A DNA stretch of 6,451 bases from an uncultured Lachnospiraceae bacterium (GTDB lineage Bacteria; Bacillota; Clostridia; Lachnospirales; Lachnospiraceae): the NCBI GenBank assembly GCA_945827765.1, contig CALZPS010000095.1, positions 1 to 6,451 on the forward strand, in the 5' to 3' direction. Every line of letters starts with the position of its first letter. Within the stretch, counting starts at the first letter, position 1. The notes under the pieces were generated by a model, which saw only the letters and a program-made list of their open reading frames with translations, was not told the DNA's origin and did not search any database. The translations under genes were made by a program, and so were the position numbers. This document shows, piece by piece, positions 1 to 5,946 of this stretch.

Positions 1-46
1 AGATCTAGTACGGTCTCGTGGGCTCGGAGATGTGTATAAGAGACAG
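1..46 (+). other. Illumina Nextera i7 adapter (library artefact, not genomic)
   Basis: Positions 28-46 are the 19-base Tn5 mosaic end AGATGTGTATAAGAGACAG. Positions 13-27 are the Nextera read-2 tail GTCTCGTGGGCTCGG. Positions 5-12 read CTAGTACG, which matches the i7 index of Nextera primer N702 as I recall it, and AGAT at 1-4 is the 3' end of the P7 primer. The order P7 end, index, tail, mosaic end is exactly that of a finished library molecule, so this is untrimmed adapter fused to genome at 47. It should be masked. The leading AGATCT is not a meaningful restriction site here. Whatever lies upstream of the ABC operon in the chromosome is not represented. Confidence 0.98.
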
Positions 47-84
47 GGGCTGAAGAACTAGTATAGGAAAGAAAGGAAAACGCT

Positions 85-2355
85 ATGAAAAATCTATTTA
101 AATACATCGCCGCATATTGGAAATATGCCATTGTAATTCTGGCTTTGCTGGTGCTGCAGGCATACTGTGATCTGGCACTCCCGGCATATACGTCCAATAT
201 TGTCAATGTCGGTATTCAGCAGTCGGGTGTCGATGATGTGATACCGGCAGCGGTTTCCGTGGAAGAGATGGAGAAAATTTGTCTGCTGATGACGGAAGAA
301 CAGACAGAGGATGTTCTGTCTGTCTATGAAAAGGACAGTGAAACGTATAGAAAAGAGGCATATGTTCTGAAAGAAAGTATACAGGATGATGAGGAAGAGC
401 TTGCCCGAATAGGTAAAATCATGAATCTGCCAATGATGCTGGTACAGAGTTTTAGTACCGGAAGTGAGATGACAGATCAGATCGTTGAGCAGCTGAAAGC
501 AAATATCCCGGATGGGATTCTTGCGGAGGATGCGAATGCGTTTGATATTCTGAAATTGTTGCCTGCAAAAGAGCGCAGTCAGTTCGTGGAAGCCGTAAGT
601 GAGCAGATGTCGGCATTGCCGGAGTCCATTGTGGAGCAGGCGGCGGTTTCCTATATCAGGAGTGCATATGAGAATTTGGGAATAGACATGGATCAGATGC
701 AGCTTGACTATCTGTTCTCGGTCGGCGGACGTATGCTTTTGCTGGCATTGTTTGTGATGGTGCTGAGTATTTTCGTTGGGTTTATGGCGTCCCGCATGGG
801 GGCAACATTAGGACGGGATTTGCGACGGAAGGTATTTAATAAGGTCATATCCTTTTCCAGTAATGAATTTGATAAATTCTCCACAGCATCTTTGATTACC
901 AGAAATACGAATGATATTCAGCGTATTCAGGGTGTGACGGTTATGATTCTGCGAATCGTTCTCTATGCACCGATTTTGGCGATCGGTGGTCTGGTGAGAG
1001 TGTTCGAGACGAATACTTCCATGCTGTGGGTCATTGCTCTGGCAGTATTTCTGATTGGAATGATTCTTTTGTTGATGTCCGTGTTTGTCATGCCGAAGTT
1101 CAAAGTGATGCAGAAATTGGTGGACCGCTTGAACCTTGTCACCAGAGAGATATTGACCGGACTTCCGGTTATCCGTGCATTCAGTACCGAGCAGCATGAA
1201 GTAAAGCGGTTTGACGCAGCAAATATGGATCTTACAAAGACCAATCTGTTTGTCATTCATGTGATGGCATTTATGATGCCGGCGATGACGATTGTCATGA
1301 ACGGTGTATCCGTCTTGATTATGTGGGTAGGTGCGGGCAGTATCACAAAGGGACAGATGCAGGTCGGCGATATGATGGCATTTATTCAGTATACGATGCA
1401 GATTATCATGGGATTTTTGATGCTTTGCATAATTTCTATTATGTTGCCGAGAGCGGCTGTGGCAGCTGACCGTATCAATGAAGTGCTGACGAGCGAAAAC
1501 AGTATAGGAGACCCGGAGCATCCGAAAAAATTGCCGGAAACGTCGAGAGGTACGGTCGTATTCGACAATGTTTCCTTCCGATATCCGGGAGCCAGTGAAA
1601 ATGTGTTGGAAGACATTTCCTTTGTGGCAAGACCGGGAGAAACAACGGCGATTATCGGAAGTACCGGCAGCGGAAAATCTACGGTGGTCAATCTGATTCC
1701 CAGATTTTACGATGTGACAGAAGGGCGGATTACCGTGGACGGTGTGGATGTGCGGGATCTCAAACAAAAAGAGCTGCGTGACAAATTAGGATATGTTCCG
1801 CAGAAAGGTGTTCTTTTCTCCGGAACCATCCGGTCCAACATTATGTTTGGCAATCCGAACGGAACAGAAACCGAGATGGAAGAGGCGGCGGAGATTGCAC
1901 AGGCGACAGAGTTTATTGAGACAAAGCATAAACATTATGAAAGCCCGATTGCTCAGGGAGGTTCCAACGTGTCCGGCGGACAGAAACAGCGTCTGTCGAT
2001 TGCCAGAGCAGTGGCGAAACATCCGGATATCTTTATATTTGATGACAGTTTTTCGGCTCTGGATTATAAGACCGATGTGGCGCTGCGGCGTGCACTAAAA
2101 GAGAAGACAGCGGATAGTACGGTGATTATCGTTGCACAGCGAATCAGTACGATTCTCCATGCAGAGCAGATTATCGTGCTTGATGAAGGAAAGATTGCCG
2201 GAATCGGCACCCATAAAGAACTGCTGCACTCCTGTGACGTGTATCGACAGATTGCAAGTTCACAGCTTTCGGAAAAGGAATTGGCAGCCGATTTGGAAGA
2301 TGATACCGTGACCGGAAACAGTCAGCCGGGAAAGGAGGAGAACGCTCATGCCTGA
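85..2355 (+). CDS. ABC exporter half-transporter, degenerate-site subunit with large extracytoplasmic insert
   Basis: This 756-residue type IV ABC half-transporter has a membrane domain fused to an ATPase domain. It probably acts in the plasma membrane as a heterodimer with the next gene to export drugs, lipids or peptides; the substrate cannot be read from sequence. TM1 is about 14-34, TM2 214-236, TM3 284-306, TM4 313-336, TM5 389-418 and TM6 440-458. ATPase motifs are A-loop Tyr500, Walker A GSTGSGKST (525-533, Lys531), Q-loop Gln573, signature VSGGQ (629-633), Walker B ending Asp653 and D-loop SALD (657-660). Asp654 replaces the catalytic Glu and Gln685 replaces the switch His, so its own ATP site should hydrolyse poorly, as in TM287, BmrC and LmrC. 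Most relatives are near 580 residues; the excess is mainly an acidic helical segment at 48-212. An AAAGGA site at 72-77 supports the ATG. The 38 native bases upstream stop in all three frames. A MarR-type regulator often precedes such pairs, but none is visible here. Confidence 0.96.
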   Translation: MKNLFKYIAAYWKYAIVILALLVLQAYCDLALPAYTSNIVNVGIQQSGVDDVIPAAVSVEEMEKICLLMTEEQTEDVLSVYEKDSETYRKEAYVLKESIQDDEEELARIGKIMNLPMMLVQSFSTGSEMTDQIVEQLKANIPDGILAEDANAFDILKLLPAKERSQFVEAVSEQMSALPESIVEQAAVSYIRSAYENLGIDMDQMQLDYLFSVGGRMLLLALFVMVLSIFVGFMASRMGATLGRDLRRKVFNKVISFSSNEFDKFSTASLITRNTNDIQRIQGVTVMILRIVLYAPILAIGGLVRVFETNTSMLWVIALAVFLIGMILLLMSVFVMPKFKVMQKLVDRLNLVTREILTGLPVIRAFSTEQHEVKRFDAANMDLTKTNLFVIHVMAFMMPAMTIVMNGVSVLIMWVGAGSITKGQMQVGDMMAFIQYTMQIIMGFLMLCIISIMLPRAAVAADRINEVLTSENSIGDPEHPKKLPETSRGTVVFDNVSFRYPGASENVLEDISFVARPGETTAIIGSTGSGKSTVVNLIPRFYDVTEGRITVDGVDVRDLKQKELRDKLGYVPQKGVLFSGTIRSNIMFGNPNGTETEMEEAAEIAQATEFIETKHKHYESPIAQGGSNVSGGQKQRLSIARAVAKHPDIFIFDDSFSALDYKTDVALRRALKEKTADSTVIIVAQRISTILHAEQIIVLDEGKIAGIGTHKELLHSCDVYRQIASSQLSEKELAADLEDDTVTGNSQPGKEENAHA
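2331..2338 (+). promoter_or_regulatory. Strong Shine-Dalgarno for the second ABC subunit, inside the first gene
   Basis: AAAGGAGG lies 9 bases before the ATG at 2348 and within the last codons of the upstream gene. The upstream stop (TGA 2353-2355) falls after the downstream start, giving an 8-base overlap. This arrangement implies translational coupling and equal production of the two subunits, as expected for an obligate heterodimer. It also fixes the second gene's start at 2348 rather than at the later in-frame ATGs (codons 13 and 17). Confidence 0.85.
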
Positions 2356-4189
2356 AAACAAAAAGAAGAAAGCAAAGAAAAAAATGAGTGATATTATGCC
2401 GACCCGAGGCGAGAAAGCAAAGGATATGAAAGGCACAATCATAAAAATGTTCCGTTATATGGGAAAATATAAAGTGCTGTTAGCATTCATTTTCATTTTC
2501 GCCGTCTGCGGTACATTGTTCAGCATTGTCGGACCAAAGATTCTTGGTATGGCGACGACCGAGATATTTAACGGTCTGGTTAGTCAGGTTTCCGGTGGAG
2601 AAGGCATGAATTTTGTAAAAATCGGACAGATTTTACTATTCACCCTTGGGCTTTATGCAGTCAGTGGGTTGTGTACCGGTATTCAGAGCTATATGATGGG
2701 GGATGTCTCTCAGAAAATGACGTATCAGTTCCGTAAGGATATATCGGAAAAAATAAACCGGATGCCGATGAATTATTTTGATACCAAGACACATGGTGAA
2801 ATCCTCTCTCGAGTGACAAATGATGTCGATACCGTAGGGGAAAGCCTGAGCCAATGCGCAACACAGGTAGTGACCTCTGTGACGACATTGATTGGTGTGG
2901 TTGTGATGATGCTTTCTATCAGCCCATGGATGACACTGATGGCACTGTTGATTTTGCCCGTTTCACTTCTGCTGGTGGGTGCAATCATGGGTCACTCACA
3001 GAAATATTTCCGCAGACAACAGGAATATCTGGGAAAAGTTAACGGACAGATAGAAGAGGTATATAGCGGGCACAATATTGTGAAGGTGTTCAACAAGGAA
3101 GAAGATGTATTGAAAACGTTTGAGGAAACAAATAATACTCTGTATGATTCTGCATGGCGTTCTCAGTTTTTGTCGGGATTGATGATGCCGCTGATGGGAT
3201 TTGTAGGAAATCTCGGCTATGTAGGTGTTGCCATCCTTGGCGGATATCTGGCGATTCGCGGGAAAATTGCGGTCGGCGATATTCAATCGTTTATCCAGTA
3301 TGTGCGTAATTTTACATCTCCGATTCAGCAGATGGCTCAGGTAATGAATATGCTGCAGTCTGCTACGGCTGCGGCAGAGCGTGTGTTTGAGTTCCTCGAG
3401 GAAGAAGAGGAAGACCAGACTGTAACGAATCCGGTGTCTGTTGAGAGCCTGAAAGGAAATGTTGAGTTCGACCATGTACATTTTGGATATAATAAAGATA
3501 AGATTATCATCAATGACTTCAGTGTAAAAGTGAAAGAAGGTCAGAAGATTGCCATTGTCGGTCCGACCGGTGCAGGCAAGACGACGATGATTAAACTTCT
3601 GATGCGCTTTTATGATGTCAATGAAGGAGCAATCCTCATTGATGGGCACAATGTTAAAGATTTTAACCGCAGTGAACTGCGTATGATGTTTGGCATGGTG
3701 CTGCAGGATACATGGCTCTTTCACGGCACGATCCGGGACAATATTCGTTATGGAAAACTGGATGCCACGGACGAAGAAGTCATCGAAGCAGCAAAGGCGG
3801 CAAGAGTACACCGGTTCGTGCAGACATTGCCCGGAGGATATGATATGGAACTGAATGAGGAGGCGAGCAATGTATCACAAGGGCAGAAACAGCTTTTGAC
3901 GATTGCCAGAGCCATCCTTGCTGACCCGAAGATATTGATACTCGATGAGGCGACCAGCTCTGTTGATACCAGAACCGAGATACAGATACAAAAAGCGATG
4001 GATACCCTGATGAAAGGACGAACCAGTTTCGTCATCGCTCACCGCCTGTCCACGATACGCGACGCGGACATAATACTTGTTATGAAAGACGGAGATATCG
4101 TAGAACAAGGAAACCACGAAGAACTCCTTGCCCAAAACGGATTCTATGCCGAGTTGTATAACAGTCAGTTCGAAAAAGCCGCAGGCTGA
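2348..4189 (+). CDS. ABC exporter half-transporter, catalytic-site subunit
   Basis: This 613-residue type IV ABC half-transporter is the partner of the preceding gene. It starts with a Lys-rich cytoplasmic tail (residues 5-12 are almost all Lys). TM1 is about 43-65, TM2 92-115, TM3 172-190, TM4 194-214, TM5 278-302 and TM6 315-340, followed by the ATPase. Motifs are A-loop Tyr381, Walker A GPTGAGKTT (405-413, Lys411), Q-loop Gln453, Walker B Asp533 followed by catalytic Glu534, D-loop SSVD (537-540) and switch His565. The signature is VSQGQ (509-513), with Gln in place of the first Gly of LSGGQ. In the head-to-tail dimer this altered signature faces the degenerate Walker A/B of the first subunit, while this subunit's intact Walker A/B faces the first subunit's normal VSGGQ. 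The pair therefore forms one active and one degenerate site. A Glu-rich linker (352-356) joins the domains. The gene ends three bases before a strong terminator. Assignment to the BmrD/TM288/LmrD side is secure; the substrate is unknown. Confidence 0.96.
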   Translation: MPENKKKKAKKKMSDIMPTRGEKAKDMKGTIIKMFRYMGKYKVLLAFIFIFAVCGTLFSIVGPKILGMATTEIFNGLVSQVSGGEGMNFVKIGQILLFTLGLYAVSGLCTGIQSYMMGDVSQKMTYQFRKDISEKINRMPMNYFDTKTHGEILSRVTNDVDTVGESLSQCATQVVTSVTTLIGVVVMMLSISPWMTLMALLILPVSLLLVGAIMGHSQKYFRRQQEYLGKVNGQIEEVYSGHNIVKVFNKEEDVLKTFEETNNTLYDSAWRSQFLSGLMMPLMGFVGNLGYVGVAILGGYLAIRGKIAVGDIQSFIQYVRNFTSPIQQMAQVMNMLQSATAAAERVFEFLEEEEEDQTVTNPVSVESLKGNVEFDHVHFGYNKDKIIINDFSVKVKEGQKIAIVGPTGAGKTTMIKLLMRFYDVNEGAILIDGHNVKDFNRSELRMMFGMVLQDTWLFHGTIRDNIRYGKLDATDEEVIEAAKAARVHRFVQTLPGGYDMELNEEASNVSQGQKQLLTIARAILADPKILILDEATSSVDTRTEIQIQKAMDTLMKGRTSFVIAHRLSTIRDADIILVMKDGDIVEQGNHEELLAQNGFYAELYNSQFEKAAG

Positions 4190-4191
4190 GC

Positions 4192-4256
4192 ATAACTCAA
4201 AAAAGAAAGGTTCACGGAATGCTTGCATTCCAGTGCACCTTTCTTTTTTGAGTTAT
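4192..4256. terminator. Long near-perfect hairpin, rho-independent terminator, possibly bidirectional
   Basis: Arms 4192-4215 and 4233-4256 pair at 23 of 24 positions; the only mismatch is T4212 against C4236. They enclose a second perfect 6-bp hairpin (GGAATG, loop CTTG, CATTCC, 4216-4231) with A4232 bulged. The right arm holds six T at 4244-4249, so it works as an intrinsic terminator for the ABC operon that stops at 4189. The left arm has six A at 4199-4204, which become a T tract on the minus strand, so it could also stop leftward transcription. The arms extend past the T tract (GAGTTAT), which is longer than a minimal terminator needs. Confidence 0.88.
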
Positions 4257-4338
4257 ATACGGCGACAGCCGGCAGCGATCGGACGAAAGACTTTAAACCC
4301 GCTTTCTTCCGTTATGATTTGTTACGGTGTTTGAAAAC
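4192..4338 (-). ncRNA. Putative minus-strand small RNA (speculative)
   Basis: A minus-strand promoter match at 4345-4373 would start a transcript near 4338. It would run left through a GC-richer block and end at the hairpin, whose minus-strand version also finishes in a T-rich tract. The predicted RNA is about 145 nt. No reading frame in it has a start codon and ribosome binding site that I would accept. Short self-complementary pieces (for example GAAAG 4285-4289 with CTTTC 4302-4306) suggest some structure. I do not recognise an Rfam family. Its 3' end would be antisense to the terminator region of the ABC mRNA. This rests on promoter and terminator geometry only. Confidence 0.25.
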
Positions 4339-4344
4339 AAGATA

Positions 4345-4373
4345 AGTCTATCGTATCATGCAGAGGGTGTCAA
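4345..4373 (-). promoter_or_regulatory. Minus-strand sigma-A type promoter match
   Basis: Read on the minus strand, a perfect -35 TTGACA (plus positions 4368-4373) is followed after exactly 17 bases by TAGACT (4345-4350), which has four of six matches to TATAAT. Transcription would start near 4338 and head towards the hairpin at 4256-4192. The consensus -35 and ideal spacing make it better than chance-level matches, but the -10 is imperfect and there is no annotated gene to drive. Confidence 0.4.
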
Positions 4374-4398
4374 GTTTTACGAATTATTATTATCATAC

Positions 4399-4426
4399 TT
4401 CTCATCAACTCCCTCATATATATAAA
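4399..4426 (+). promoter_or_regulatory. Candidate promoter for the amino acid carrier gene
   Basis: TATAAA (4421-4426) in the AT-rich run before the symporter gene could be a -10 box. TTCTCA (4399-4404), 16 bases upstream, is a weak -35 with four of six matches. Transcription would begin near 4433 and leave a leader of about 20 bases, too short for a riboswitch. A promoter is expected somewhere here because a terminator isolates this gene from the ABC operon, but the exact boxes are uncertain. Confidence 0.3.
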
Positions 4427-4453
4427 TAACGTCTTTTTTGCAGGTATATTTCC

Positions 4454-5716
4454 ATGACTTTTATCCTCATTCTTCTTTTGGGCACACACATTTATTATAC
4501 CTATCGCACTGGATTTGTTCAGCGAAAGCTCCCTCATGCGATTCGCCTGAGTCTGTCCGGTTTTTCATCATCCGGCAACGGAATTTCCGCGTTCTCCGCA
4601 CTGGCTACCGCTCTTGCCGCCACAATCGGCACCGGCAATATCATCGGTGTGTCCACAGCGATTGCCATCGGTGGAGCAGGGGCGGTTTTCTGGTGTTGGC
4701 TGACCGGACTTTTGGGAATCGCTACCTGCTATGCCGAATGCTATCTGTCTGTAAAATATCGTGTGCAAAACAGCGACGGCAGTTTTCAGGGGGGACCGAT
4801 GTATGTAATGGAACACAGGCTGCATCAAAAAGGGGCTGCGGTGTTATTTTCTCTGGCAGTCATTTTTGTGTCTCTCGGTATGGGCTGCGGTGTGCAGGCG
4901 CGGTCTGTCACGACAGCAATCACGGAACAGGCAGATTTGTTTTCACAAACGCAAATCGGACTAATGCTGGCAATGCTGACGGGCATTGTTATACTTGGCG
5001 GAGCAAAGCAGATTTCAAAAATCTGTACCTGGCTTGTGCCGTTTATGAGCTTGTTTTATTTTGGCGGATGTCTGCTTCTCATTTGGTTGAACCGGAGCGT
5101 ATTGCTTGAGACGTTGTTTGTCATAGTGCGTAGTGCATTTACCTCTGAGTCGGTGATTGGAGGATGTGCGGGGACAGCTGTAACCACAGGAATGAGAATT
5201 GGAATCTCACGTGGGCTGTTCACCAATGAGGCAGGACTTGGTTCGATTCCGATGGCGGCCGCCTCCTCCGGGGAAAGCAAACCTTACAGACAGGCATTGG
5301 TCTCGATGACGGGACCGTTTTGGGACACCGTGGTGATGTGCGCAATTACCGGCATCGCACTGGTAAGCTGCGAGGTGAAACAAAATAATTTCTATGGAAA
5401 TCTATCGGGAGACAGATGGTGCTTCCTTGCGTTTTCACAATTACCGTTTTTGGGGGACGAGATCCTATCTGTATCGCTGATACTCTTTGCGTTCGCCACC
5501 ATTATCGGGTGGAATTACTACGGAAATTGTGCAGTTTGTTATCTGAGCGGACAAAAAGGGATACTGGTCTATCAAATACTATATATCGCTGCCGTCTATT
5601 TCGGAGCCACGGTTTCATCAGAATGGATATGGGGACTGTCGGACTATTTGAATATTGCGATGGCGATTCCGAATCTATGCTGCCTTTGGATGCTGCGGAA
5701 GGAAGTGGGGCATTAG
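4454..5716 (+). CDS. Sodium:alanine/glycine symporter, AGCS family
   Basis: This 420-residue, very hydrophobic polytopic membrane protein belongs to the AGCS family (AlsT/DagA-like), which imports small neutral amino acids with Na+ or H+. Family landmarks appear in order: TALAATIGTGNIIGVSTAI (52-70) in the substrate and ion region, GGAGAVFWCW (73-82) at the AGCS signature, GGPMY (113-117), RGLFTNEAGLGS (253-264), GWNYYG (352-357) and a late SDYLN...AIPNL segment (396-407). The signature departs from the usual FWMW by having Cys81. The protein is shorter than most members (about 440-490), lacking roughly 20 N-terminal residues before the first helix and most of the C-terminal tail. The in-frame stop TAA at 4427-4429, with no ATG, GTG or TTG between it and 4454, makes this ATG the only reasonable start. 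Its ribosome site is weak (AGG at 4442-4444). It stands alone between the ABC terminator and prmA. The exact substrate is not determinable. Confidence 0.93.
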   Translation: MTFILILLLGTHIYYTYRTGFVQRKLPHAIRLSLSGFSSSGNGISAFSALATALAATIGTGNIIGVSTAIAIGGAGAVFWCWLTGLLGIATCYAECYLSVKYRVQNSDGSFQGGPMYVMEHRLHQKGAAVLFSLAVIFVSLGMGCGVQARSVTTAITEQADLFSQTQIGLMLAMLTGIVILGGAKQISKICTWLVPFMSLFYFGGCLLLIWLNRSVLLETLFVIVRSAFTSESVIGGCAGTAVTTGMRIGISRGLFTNEAGLGSIPMAAASSGESKPYRQALVSMTGPFWDTVVMCAITGIALVSCEVKQNNFYGNLSGDRWCFLAFSQLPFLGDEILSVSLILFAFATIIGWNYYGNCAVCYLSGQKGILVYQILYIAAVYFGATVSSEWIWGLSDYLNIAMAIPNLCCLWMLRKEVGH

Positions 5717-5754
5717 AGATTTAAATTACGTATCTGGCAGTTCGCCCGTTATGA

Positions 5755-5946
5755 TATCAGTGCTTTCCATATTCTGAGGGTTTGATCTTACAAATTTATG
5801 ACGTTGGGGACTGGTATTTTGAAGAAAGATGCGGTAAAATCTTAGAAGATACCATGCTGCGCGAAAAGTACAAAAGTATCCGGCGGCGGGCGGCAGAAAA
5901 GTATGTGAATGCAAAATACAAGGAGCAAAATTATGAAGTGGAATAA
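5755..5946 (+). pseudogene. Unrecognised protein-like frame without a start, possible gene remnant
   Basis: The frame following the TGA at 5752-5754 stays open to TAA 5944-5946 and overlaps the first 14 bases of prmA. It would encode about 63 residues, with a tryptophan/aromatic stretch (YDVGDWYFEERCGKILEDT) followed by a Lys/Arg-rich helix and an acidic end, which looks like a real protein C-terminus. It has no convincing start: the TTG at 5782 has a GAGG sequence almost touching it, and the ATG at 5854 has no ribosome site. In another frame, 5717-5782 (RFKLRIWQFARYDISAFHIL) also looks protein-like, so the two could be one frameshifted, truncated gene. I do not recognise the family. It could instead be chance open sequence. 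No other gene fits the 216-base gap 5717-5932, and I see no clear terminator for the symporter gene there. Confidence 0.3.

Noticed and set aside
1..46. Tn5-like transposon end as a biological mobile element
   Set aside because: The mosaic end is joined to an Illumina index and P7 tail, so it comes from library preparation rather than from an inserted transposon.
300..323. Perfect 8-bp inverted repeat (ACAGACAG and CTGTCTGT) with an 8-base loop
   Set aside because: It lies within the coding region of the first ABC gene, has no T tract, and is short enough to arise by chance.
808..1767. Long open frame on the minus strand inside the first ABC gene (319 codons)
   Set aside because: It is fully antisense to a well-supported ABC gene, has no recognisable domain and is rich in His, Arg and Asn as expected from reversed codons. 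The shorter minus-strand frames at 963-1256, 1386-1691 and 1786-2022 are rejected for the same reason.
2996..3811. Minus-strand open frame inside the second ABC gene (271 codons)
   Set aside because: It is a shadow of the conserved ABC coding frame, with no family resemblance and no promoter or ribosome site.
4128..4334. Plus-strand open frame of 68 codons across the ABC gene end and the hairpin
   Set aside because: It overlaps the ABC C-terminus out of frame and runs through the terminator stem, which would block its translation; there is no ribosome site.
4257..4453. Glycine or other amino-acid riboswitch ahead of the symporter
   Set aside because: AGCS genes are often glycine-riboswitch controlled, so I looked for the conserved glycine-aptamer cores, as well as T-box and SAM elements. 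None is present, and the likely leader is only about 20 bases.
4438..5109. Plus-strand open frame overlapping the start of the symporter (223 codons)
   Set aside because: It is in another frame of the AGCS gene; its product is rich in Cys, Arg and His with no membrane helices, while the AGCS frame carries all the family motifs.
5726..5914. Minus-strand open frame of 62 codons in the gap before prmA
   Set aside because: It starts with TTG without a Shine-Dalgarno and shows no recognisable family; the plus strand looks more protein-like over the same stretch.
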